From: an uncultured bacterium
GTDB lineage: Bacteria; Patescibacteriota; Minisyncoccia; Phycocordibacterales; UBA5272
DNA: 5,213 bases
Direction of reading: 5' to 3'
Assembly (NCBI GenBank): GCA_903834855.1
Contig: CAILKS010000039.1
Span: forward strand, 1-5,213
Part shown: positions 1-4,755 of the stretch, piece after piece
Layout: every line of letters starts with the position of its first letter
Position numbering within the stretch: the first letter of the stretch is position 1
Notes under the pieces: model-generated
What the model was told of the DNA's origin: nothing
The model's database searches: none
Seen by the model: only the letters and a program-made list of their open reading frames with translations
Program-made: the position numbers and the translations under genes

Positions 1-1
1 T

Positions 2-199
2 AAAGCTCAAGTAAAAGTTGCTCCAGTTATAATTGCAAAAGCAAAAGTTGTAGCAAAGAAAGTTGCACCTAAGGTTGCGGAAGTAAAGAAAACTTCCCCT
101 AAAGTTGCTGAAGTAAAAAAAGTTGTTACAAAGAAAGCGGTAACAAAAGTAGCGGTAAAGACAGTGACTAAGAAAGTGGTAGCAAAGAAAACAAAATAA
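2..199 (+). CDS. 3' end of a gene with a Lys/Ala/Val-rich basic tail (partial)
   Basis: Only the last 65 codons and the TAA stop are in the window; the start lies to the left. The visible part has about 21 Lys, 18 Val and 11 Ala but only two Glu, giving a net charge near +19. It has no hydrophobic core and is probably disordered. It contains an imperfect ten-residue repeat of the form P-K-V-A-E-V-K-K (about residues 23-30 and 33-40), also visible at DNA level as CCTAARGTTGCKGAAGTAAARAAA, followed by looser T-K-K-V/A units. Tails like this occur on histone H1-like nucleoid proteins, some HU proteins and C-terminally extended ribosomal proteins, so binding to DNA or RNA through charge is likely. 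The folded domain that would name the gene is not visible, so I assign no function. The gene is followed directly by a strong terminator. Confidence 0.8.
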   Translation, partial: KAQVKVAPVIIAKAKVVAKKVAPKVAEVKKTSPKVAEVKKVVTKKAVTKVAVKTVTKKVVAKKTK

Positions 200-208
200 T
201 CTTCTATT

Positions 209-256
209 AATAAATAAAAAATCCTACAATATGCCTTGTAGGATTTTTTATTTATT
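209..256. terminator. Bidirectional Rho-independent terminator between convergent genes
   Basis: This is a perfect 21-bp inverted repeat, arms 209-229 and 236-256, around a 6-nt loop (TATGCC). The core stem is AAAAAATCCTACAA / TTGTAGGATTTTTT. The A-run before and the T-run after the C/G-containing core give a U-tract on whichever strand is transcribed, so it can end both the lysine-rich gene from the left and the membrane-protein gene from the right. The TAA stop codon of the minus-strand gene (252-254) lies inside the right arm. Confidence 0.93.
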
Positions 257-581
257 GTTCAAGTATTTTTATTCCTTTTCGGATAACAATAAATCCATAA
301 CCCCACAGAAACGGTAACCAAAGTGGCATAATTCCAAATAGGGAATTTCTTGTAAATGTTTCTACTCCTGTGCTTATGAAAATTGATTCAGAGATTATCA
401 TTATAAAGAAACCAAAAGTAAAAATGGAAATCCATTTTTTTTCTTTTTTAATAAAAAGTGAAATGGCAATTATTACAATGTATATAATTGTTAAGATATA
501 GTCATTATGAACAACCGCTATAAGTCCAATCATTATTAAGATCGGAGTTGAGTTAAGGAATATTTTGATACCTTTTTTCAT
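252..581 (-). CDS. Small four-helix membrane protein of unknown function
   Basis: The 109-residue protein has four likely membrane segments, at about residues 7-24, 28-44, 50-70 and 81-100. Short basic stretches (KKEKK at 45-49, RKGIK at 101-105) are likely cytoplasmic. The most distinctive part is the end, G-V-E-T-F-T-R (72-78) followed by L-F-G-I-M-P-L-W-L-P-F-L-W-G-Y-G-F (81-97). This Pro/Trp-rich helix looks conserved rather than random and recalls the last helix of small uncharacterised membrane proteins, but I cannot name a family with confidence. There is no signal peptide apart from the first helix and no recognisable catalytic motif. GC is about 27%. It is a single gene, convergent with the upstream lysine-rich gene and divergent from the trmH-family gene. 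The ATG at 581 is supported by an extended -10 element 7 nt upstream. No Shine-Dalgarno sequence is present. Confidence 0.8.
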   Translation of the reverse strand: MKKGIKIFLNSTPILIMIGLIAVVHNDYILTIIYIVIIAISLFIKKEKKWISIFTFGFFIMIISESIFISTGVETFTRNSLFGIMPLWLPFLWGYGFIVIRKGIKILEQ

Positions 582-597
582 ATAGTAAAGTATATCA
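582..597 (-). promoter_or_regulatory. Extended -10 promoter, apparently leaderless, for the membrane-protein gene
   Basis: Reading the minus strand, TGATATACT (597 to 589) matches an extended -10 element (TGnTATAMT). Exactly 7 nt (TTACTAT) separate it from the ATG at 581, so transcription would start at or next to the A of the start codon. No good -35 hexamer is seen at the usual distance, as is common for extended -10 promoters. No ribosome binding site is present. Confidence 0.55.
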
Positions 598-627
598 TCT
601 AAATTTTAAATAATTTTTTAAGGTATA

Positions 628-643
628 TGGTAGTATAAAGTAC
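628..643 (+). promoter_or_regulatory. Extended -10 promoter, apparently leaderless, for the trmH-family gene
   Basis: TGGTAGTAT (628-636) is an extended -10 element, TG-n-TAGTAT. It is followed by exactly 7 nt (AAAGTAC) and then the ATG at 644. The predicted transcription start therefore falls on or beside the start codon, and there is no Shine-Dalgarno sequence. The geometry is the same as that of the divergent promoter on the other strand. The upstream sequence is an A/T tract without a clear -35 box. Confidence 0.6.
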
Positions 644-1114
644 ATGAAAATCGTAGTAATAGATAATCTTCGTTCAGTCTTTAATGTCGGTTCTATTTTT
701 CGTACAGCAAATGCTGTAGGTGTAGAGAAGATTGTTCTTTGTGGAACAACGCCAACTCCTCTTGATAAATGGGGAGATAAAAGAAGCGATTTTGCAAAAG
801 TGGCACTTGGCGCAGAAGATGTAGTGACTTGGGAATATGAAGCTTTAATCACTGAAGCCCTAAAAAAACTTAAAGAAGAGGGGAATTATATTATCGCTAT
901 AGAACAAGATGAAAAATCTGTGGATTATAAAAAAGTAAGTATAGAAGGAAAAAAAGATGTTACCTTTGTTATTGGTCCTGAGGTCGATGGAATGTCAAAA
1001 GAAAACTTAGAACTTTGTAATGTTATTGCAGAGATTCCAATGTTGGGTAGTAAAGAATCGCTGAATGTAACTATTGCATTTGGGATTGCCTGTTATCGTA
1101 TTTTAGGTGTATGA
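644..1114 (+). CDS. SpoU/TrmH-family RNA 2'-O-ribose methyltransferase
   Basis: The 156-residue protein is a minimal SPOUT methyltransferase that would transfer methyl from S-adenosylmethionine to a ribose 2'-OH in tRNA or rRNA. All three family motifs are present. Motif 1 is N-L-R-S-V-F-N-V-G-S-I-F-R-T-A (8-22), with the conserved Asn and catalytic-type Arg20. Motif 2 is V-I-G-P-E-V-D-G-M-S (109-118). Motif 3 is I-P-M-L-G-S-K-E-S-L-N-V-T-I-A (131-145), part of the deep trefoil knot that binds the cofactor. There is no N-terminal RNA-binding domain (as in RlmB) or C-terminal extension (as in TrmH), so it resembles the short TrmL/SpoU type. The exact target nucleotide cannot be read from sequence. 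It starts at an ATG 7 nt after an extended -10 element and ends in TGA, overlapping the glycosylase start by 4 nt (ATGA), so the two are probably co-transcribed and translationally coupled. GC is about 35%. Confidence 0.94.
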   Translation: MKIVVIDNLRSVFNVGSIFRTANAVGVEKIVLCGTTPTPLDKWGDKRSDFAKVALGAEDVVTWEYEALITEALKKLKEEGNYIIAIEQDEKSVDYKKVSIEGKKDVTFVIGPEVDGMSKENLELCNVIAEIPMLGSKESLNVTIAFGIACYRILGV

Positions 1115-1650
1115 AATTAACTCACCCATATTGTAATTATGTTTCTAAGTTAACCGATATAAATGATGTTGATAAAATTTATCACGATAATCATTATGGT
1201 GTGAGAATAGAAGATGACAATGAATTATTTGGACGTTTGATTATGGAAATAAATCAAGCAGGACTTTCTTGGAGAACTATTTTGATAAAAGAAAAAGGTT
1301 TTAGAAGTGCTTATAATAATTTTGATATTAAAAAAGTTGCAAAATATGGTGAAAAAGATTTTTTAAGACTAATGAATGATGTAAGAATCATTCGTAACAA
1401 GCTAAAAATAAATGCAGCAATATATAATGCACAAGAAATAATAAAAATCCAAAAAGAATTTGGAAGTTTTAGAAAATTTTTAGATTTTTATGTAAAAGAA
1501 AATAAAAATGATAAAAATTTATGGTTAAAACTTTTTAAAAAACATTTTAAATTTGTTGGAGGAGAAATAGTCGGAGAATTTTTGTTAAGTATTGATATGC
1601 TATCTGGTACTCACGATAAGAATTGTATAGTGAAAAAGAAAAATAAATAG
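1111..1650 (+). CDS. tag: DNA-3-methyladenine glycosylase I (Tag family)
   Basis: A 179-residue helix-hairpin-helix-superfamily glycosylase expected to remove 3-methyladenine from alkylated DNA as the first step of base excision repair. Aligned by eye to E. coli Tag, the zinc 'snap' ligands are all kept: Cys8, His25, His168 and Cys172, with the H-x3-C spacing. Y-H-D-N (24-27) and E-I-N-Q-A-G-L-S-W (46-54) match the base-binding region, with Glu46 and Trp54 equivalent to E. coli Glu38 and Trp46. F-K-F-V-G (146-150) precedes the C-terminal helix. Differences are Tyr10 and Tyr29 where E. coli has Trp, and a region before F-K-F-V-G about 16 residues shorter, lacking the Ser/Thr-rich loop. This fits a divergent Tag subfamily with a G-G-E-I-V-x-E-F-L ending rather than the E. 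coli type. GC is only about 24%, well below its partner. It starts within the previous gene's stop (ATGA) and is followed by a terminator. Confidence 0.9.
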   Translation: MKLTHPYCNYVSKLTDINDVDKIYHDNHYGVRIEDDNELFGRLIMEINQAGLSWRTILIKEKGFRSAYNNFDIKKVAKYGEKDFLRLMNDVRIIRNKLKINAAIYNAQEIIKIQKEFGSFRKFLDFYVKENKNDKNLWLKLFKKHFKFVGGEIVGEFLLSIDMLSGTHDKNCIVKKKNK

Positions 1651-1663
1651 AATTTTTAACATA

Positions 1664-1690
1664 AAAAGAGTAGCCAAAGGCTGCTCTTTT
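1664..1690 (+). terminator. Rho-independent terminator after the trmH-tag operon
   Basis: A 12-bp stem with arms AAAAGAGTAGCC (1664-1675) and GGCTGCTCTTTT (1679-1690) closes on an AAA loop. The only imperfection is a U-G wobble in the middle. The T-run at the end of the right arm gives a short U-tract. It lies 13 nt after the glycosylase stop codon. Confidence 0.85.
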
Positions 1691-1700
1691 GTGTTGCTAA

Positions 1701-1728
1701 AAGCTACAAGCTACTAGCTACGAGCTGC
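1701..1728. repeat. Four-copy 7-bp tandem repeat (NAGCTAC)
   Basis: Four head-to-tail heptamers: AAGCTAC, AAGCTAC, TAGCTAC and GAGCTGC. The first base varies and the AGCT core is constant; the last unit has one further change. Each core is a self-complementary AGCT, so the array can also fold on itself. It sits just after the terminator and outside plus-strand genes. On the minus strand it overlaps the end of the open frame at 1704-1868. Confidence 0.85.
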
Positions 1729-1800
1729 CCCAGCACATCAACCCACCTATAGATTTTGTAAAGATTTTTCTTAAATTTGGCATATTTTTCAAGACCTTTT

Positions 1801-1863
1801 ATGTCCCCAGTTTTTGTGTTGCAGAGAAGGTAAAGTAGGTCGATAATAAGGTACCGGGGGACA
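1801..1863. repeat. Imperfect inverted repeat TGTCCCC ... GGGGACA
   Basis: TGTCCCC (1802-1808) and its exact reverse complement GGGGACA (1857-1863) are separated by 48 nt. The match extends outward as TATGTCCCC against GGGGACACATA if two bases are unpaired. A GGTACC palindrome (1850-1855) sits just inside the right arm. C/G-runs of this kind are rare in the surrounding A+T-rich DNA. The arms enclose the candidate nrdD promoter. It could be a REP/MITE-like element, an operator or a transcript structure; sequence alone does not decide. Confidence 0.45.
1819..1847 (+). promoter_or_regulatory. Candidate sigma-70-type promoter for the nrdD-nrdG cluster
   Basis: GATAAT (1842-1847) matches the -10 consensus at five of six positions. 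TTGCAG (1819-1824) is a weak -35 (the TTG is kept) at the ideal 17-bp spacing. Transcription would start near 1854 and leave a leader of about 40 nt with no Shine-Dalgarno sequence near the ATG at 1894. I saw no convincing NrdR box. Unlike the promoters at 582-643, this one would not be leaderless. Confidence 0.35.
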
Positions 1864-1893
1864 CATATTTATTAACGTTATTCTTGTACTATT

Positions 1894-4059
1894 ATGCTTA
1901 AAACAATTATTAAAAGAACAGGTGAGAGAAAAGCTTTTGAAAAAAGTAAAATTACTAAGGCCCTTACAAAGGCTGGTCTTGCTACAAAAGAATTTGATGA
2001 GAATGAAGCAGTGATTCTTACTGAGAAAGTAGTTTCATTTTTAGAAACAAAAGCAGAAGATGGTGTTATTTTAATTGAGCAAGTACAAGATGAGGTAGAA
2101 CATGTCCTAATGACATCTCGTTTTAAGGTCACAGCTAAAGCATATATTCTTTACAGAGAGCAACATGCTGAGATGCGATCATTCGCTACTATGTCATCTC
2201 TTGGTTTAGTTGATAATTATTTAGGTAAATTAGATTGGCAAGTAAAAGAAAATAGTAATATGGGTTATTCACTTCAAGGATTGAATAACTATATTTTTTC
2301 TGAAGTCAGTAAAACATATTGGTTAAATAAAATTTATCCACAAGAAATTCGTACATCATATGAAAATGGCGATCTTCACATTCATGATTTAGGAACACTT
2401 GCTATTTATTGTGTGGGTTGGGACTTGATGGATTTATTGAAAGAGGGATTCAGAGGGGCACCGGATAAAGTTGAGTCAGGAGCACCAAAACATTTTCGTA
2501 CTGCATTAGGTCAGATTGTTAACTTTATGTACACGATGCAAGGTGAGGCTGCAGGAGCAATTGCATTTTCAAATTTCGATACGTTACTCGCACCGTTTAT
2601 TCGTTATGATAAATTAACTCAAAAAGAAGTTAAACAAGCAATTCAAGAATTTGTGTTTAATATGAATGTACCAACACGTGTTGGTTTCCAGACACCGTTT
2701 TCAAATATTACTCTTGATCTAAATCCTTCAGTTAACTTCAAAGAGACACCAGTAATTATTGGTGGTAAAGAGCAAACAGAAAAGTATGGTGAATTTCAGA
2801 CAGAGATGGATATGTTAAATGAGGCATTTTTTGAAGTTATGGCAGAAGGTGACAAAGCAGGAAGAGTGTTTTCATTCCCAATTCCAACAGTTAATATTAC
2901 AAAAGATTTTAATTGGGCAAATGAAAAACTAAAAGGTCTTTGGGAAATTACTGCAAAATATGGTATCCCATATTTTAGTAATTTCGTTAATTCAAGTATG
3001 AAGCCAGAGGATACACGTTCTATGTGTTGCCGTCTTCGCCTTGACTTAGAAGAGTTGGATCGTCGTGGTGGTGGTCTATTTGGAGCAAATGCTTTAACTG
3101 GATCAGTTGGTGTTGTTACAATTAACCTTCCACGTATTGCTTATCTTTCTAAATTAAAGAATAAGGATTCATTAGAAAAAGCAAAATCTGAATTCTATGA
3201 GAGATTAGATGCTCAGATGGATATCGCAAAAGAAAGTCTGGAAATAAAGAGAAAATTGATTGAGAAATTAACTGAAGCAAATCTTTATCCATATACAAAG
3301 TTTTACTTGAGAAATATTAAAGCGGGCTTTGGTGAATATTGGAAAAATCACTTCTCAACAATTGGTCTTATTGGTATGAACGAAGTAACTTTAAATCTTT
3401 TTGGTGAAAATCTTGGCACAGAAAAAGGAAGAGCTTTCGGAGGTGAAGTTCTTGATCATATGCGTCTTAGATTGATTAATTATCAACAAGAAACAGGTAA
3501 CCTTTATAATCTAGAAGCAACACCAGCCGAGGGGGTAACTTACAGATTTGCAGCTCGCGATAGAAAAATGTATCCAGATATTATTGTAGCTAATGAAGCA
3601 GAGTCTAAAAAAGGAGCACAACCGTTTTATACAAACTCGTCACATTTGCCAGTTAATTTCTCAAATGACATTGTTGAGACATTAGATATTCAAGATGAAT
3701 TACAAACCAAATATACAGGCGGAACAGTTATACATCTTTTCTTAGGTGAACGTGTTGCTGATTATCGTTCTGTACCAAACTTAGTGAAGAAAATTTGTGA
3801 GAATTATAAGTTGCCATACTTTACAATCACACCAACATTTTCTGTTTGTGGAAATCATGGTTATGTAACAGGCGAACATTTTGCTTGTCCAACATGTAAC
3901 TCAGCTTGTGAAGTTTATTCACGTGTTGTTGGATATTTACGACCAGTTAGTCAATGGAATGATGCAAAGCAAGCAGAATATGATTTACGAGAAATGTATA
4001 TACCAGAATGCTCTACTAAAGGTGTTGAAACAGTGAGTGTAATAAGTGTGTCAGCATAA
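1894..4059 (+). CDS. nrdD: Anaerobic (class III) ribonucleoside-triphosphate reductase, large subunit
   Basis: The 721-residue glycyl-radical enzyme reduces ribonucleotides to deoxyribonucleotides without oxygen, supplying DNA precursors; it acts in the cytoplasm after activation by NrdG. Residues about 3-92 form an ATP-cone (I-I-K-R-T-G-E-R-K-A-F), the usual on/off switch sensing ATP and dATP. The ten-stranded barrel follows: Cys173 in H-D-L...Y-C-V-G-W, then the S-M-C-C-R-L-R-L-D loop with adjacent Cys378 and Cys379 (the site of the thiyl-radical cysteine), then R-G-G-G-L-F-G-A-N-A-L-T-G-S. A C-terminal zinc site has Cys652, His655, Cys665 and Cys668. The radical-bearing glycine is Gly680 in R-V-V-G-Y-L-R-P. 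About 20 residues rich in Val/Ser follow the usual end. The R-V-V-G-Y and M-C-C-R-L style resembles Thermotoga-type rather than E. coli NrdD, so reductant use (redoxin or formate) is open. The ATG at 1894 fits the ATP-cone start; no ribosome binding site is visible. nrdG follows after 1 nt. Confidence 0.97.
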   Translation: MLKTIIKRTGERKAFEKSKITKALTKAGLATKEFDENEAVILTEKVVSFLETKAEDGVILIEQVQDEVEHVLMTSRFKVTAKAYILYREQHAEMRSFATMSSLGLVDNYLGKLDWQVKENSNMGYSLQGLNNYIFSEVSKTYWLNKIYPQEIRTSYENGDLHIHDLGTLAIYCVGWDLMDLLKEGFRGAPDKVESGAPKHFRTALGQIVNFMYTMQGEAAGAIAFSNFDTLLAPFIRYDKLTQKEVKQAIQEFVFNMNVPTRVGFQTPFSNITLDLNPSVNFKETPVIIGGKEQTEKYGEFQTEMDMLNEAFFEVMAEGDKAGRVFSFPIPTVNITKDFNWANEKLKGLWEITAKYGIPYFSNFVNSSMKPEDTRSMCCRLRLDLEELDRRGGGLFGANALTGSVGVVTINLPRIAYLSKLKNKDSLEKAKSEFYERLDAQMDIAKESLEIKRKLIEKLTEANLYPYTKFYLRNIKAGFGEYWKNHFSTIGLIGMNEVTLNLFGENLGTEKGRAFGGEVLDHMRLRLINYQQETGNLYNLEATPAEGVTYRFAARDRKMYPDIIVANEAESKKGAQPFYTNSSHLPVNFSNDIVETLDIQDELQTKYTGGTVIHLFLGERVADYRSVPNLVKKICENYKLPYFTITPTFSVCGNHGYVTGEHFACPTCNSACEVYSRVVGYLRPVSQWNDAKQAEYDLREMYIPECSTKGVETVSVISVSA

Positions 4060-4060
4060 T

Positions 4061-4750
4061 ATGCAATTTGGAGGATTTGAAAAGTTTACTTTGATAGACT
4101 ACTCAACAAAGGTAGCGTGTATGGTCTATACGATAGGCTGTAATTTTCGTTGTCCATATTGTCATAATCCAGAATTGGTTGACGAGACAGTTGAAGCGAG
4201 AATTGATGAAAAAGAAATTTTAGATTTTCTTAAAGGTAGAATTGGAATGTTAGACGGTATAGTTATTACAGGAGGAGAGCCCACAATGCATGGGGATGAT
4301 TTACTTTCATTTATGCGTGAAGTAAAGAAACTTGGATTTTTAGTCAAGCTTGATTCTAATGGTACGAATCCTGTAGTATTGAGACAGGCAATTGATGAAA
4401 AAATAGTTGATTATATAGCTATGGATATAAAATCTCCATTTTCTAAATATACAGAAACTGTGGGCCGAGCCGTTAACGTTAATAACATAAAGAAAAGTAT
4501 AGAGATTATAAAAGAAAGTGGTATTCCTTATGAATTTAGAACGACCATTGTGAAGTCTATGCTCTCCTTTCTAGATATAGAAGAAATTGGGAAAGAAATA
4601 AAAGGTGCTAATAATTATTATCTTCAAAAATTTATTCCAACAAAAACAGTTAATCCACAATTTCTAAAAAAAGTCACTTATAGTGATGAAGAATTTGCCT
4701 CCTTAAAAAATATTATGGAAAAATATGTTTCTTTCTGTGATATTAGATAA
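4061..4750 (+). CDS. nrdG: Anaerobic ribonucleotide reductase activating protein (radical SAM)
   Basis: The 229-residue radical-SAM activase cleaves S-adenosylmethionine with a [4Fe-4S] cluster and makes the glycyl radical on NrdD. The cluster motif is C-N-F-R-C-P-Y-C (Cys27, Cys31, Cys34). G-G-E-P-T (71-75) is the SAM-binding stretch. K-L-D-S-N-G-T-N-P (96-104), D-Y-I-A-M-D-I-K-S-P (117-126) and F-R-T-T-I-V (159-164) are typical barrel strands of this group. The opening M-Q-F-G-G-F-E-K-F-T-L-I-D-Y is characteristic of the longer NrdG2-like activases (about 200-240 residues) rather than the ~155-residue E. coli NrdG. An upstream in-frame GTG (4046) would add five residues and overlap nrdD, but the ATG at 4061, 1 nt after the nrdD TAA, gives the family's usual N-terminus and is preferred. 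No Shine-Dalgarno is seen; re-initiation after the nrdD stop is likely. Position next to nrdD supports the partner assignment. Confidence 0.95.
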   Translation: MQFGGFEKFTLIDYSTKVACMVYTIGCNFRCPYCHNPELVDETVEARIDEKEILDFLKGRIGMLDGIVITGGEPTMHGDDLLSFMREVKKLGFLVKLDSNGTNPVVLRQAIDEKIVDYIAMDIKSPFSKYTETVGRAVNVNNIKKSIEIIKESGIPYEFRTTIVKSMLSFLDIEEIGKEIKGANNYYLQKFIPTKTVNPQFLKKVTYSDEEFASLKNIMEKYVSFCDIR

Positions 4751-4755
4751 TATGT

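Larger units (their letters stand above)
1704..1868 (-). pseudogene. Possible gene remnant: 54-codon open frame without a start codon
   Basis: Between an in-frame TAA (1871-1869) and a TAG (1706-1704) the minus strand stays open for 54 codons but has no ATG, and no GTG or TTG near its beginning, so it cannot be an intact gene. The translation still looks like real protein: a hydrophobic stretch Y-L-I-I-D-L-L-Y-L-L-C (6-16), then an amphipathic basic-aromatic segment GLEKYAKFKKNLYKIYRWVD (25-44), then V-L-G-Q-L-V. I do not recognise the family. The likeliest reading is the C-terminal piece of a decayed gene or a repeated element with coding origin. A chance open frame remains possible at this length. 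It overlaps the region upstream of nrdD, including the candidate promoter. Confidence 0.35.

Noticed and set aside
595..852. 85-codon minus-strand open frame across the trmH-family start
   Set aside because: Antisense to a clearly conserved methyltransferase gene; composition is unlike a protein family and it overlaps the divergent promoters.
1861..1876. Possible NrdR box upstream of nrdD (ACACATATTTATTAAC)
   Set aside because: Only the left half resembles the NrdR consensus; the right half does not give the palindromic GTGT, and there is no second box at a suitable distance.
1887..1893. TACTAT directly before the nrdD ATG as a leaderless -10 like those at 582-643
   Set aside because: It ends 1 nt before the ATG, so transcription would start inside the coding region; no in-frame alternative start follows at the right place.
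1651..1893. Possible tRNA, small RNA or CRISPR repeat in the intergenic region
   Set aside because: No cloverleaf or T-loop consensus was seen, and the only tandem repeat is 7 bp without spacers, so it is neither a tRNA nor a CRISPR array.
1878..2132. 84-codon minus-strand open frame opposite the nrdD ATP-cone
   Set aside because: It is a shadow of the well-supported nrdD reading frame; the Ser/Thr/Val-rich translation has no recognisable domain.
4046..4060. GTG start for nrdG overlapping nrdD by 14 nt
   Set aside because: The added residues (M-C-Q-H-N) are not typical of the family, whereas the ATG at 4061 gives the standard M-x-F/I-G-G start right after the nrdD stop.
4162..4347. 61-codon minus-strand open frame inside nrdG
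   Set aside because: Antisense to the conserved radical-SAM region of nrdG, with no start signals or protein-like features.
4752..4754. ATG at 4752 as start of the desulfurase gene
   Set aside because: It is out of frame with the conserved NifS/IscS sequence; the ATG at 4756 is in frame and gives the expected N-terminus.
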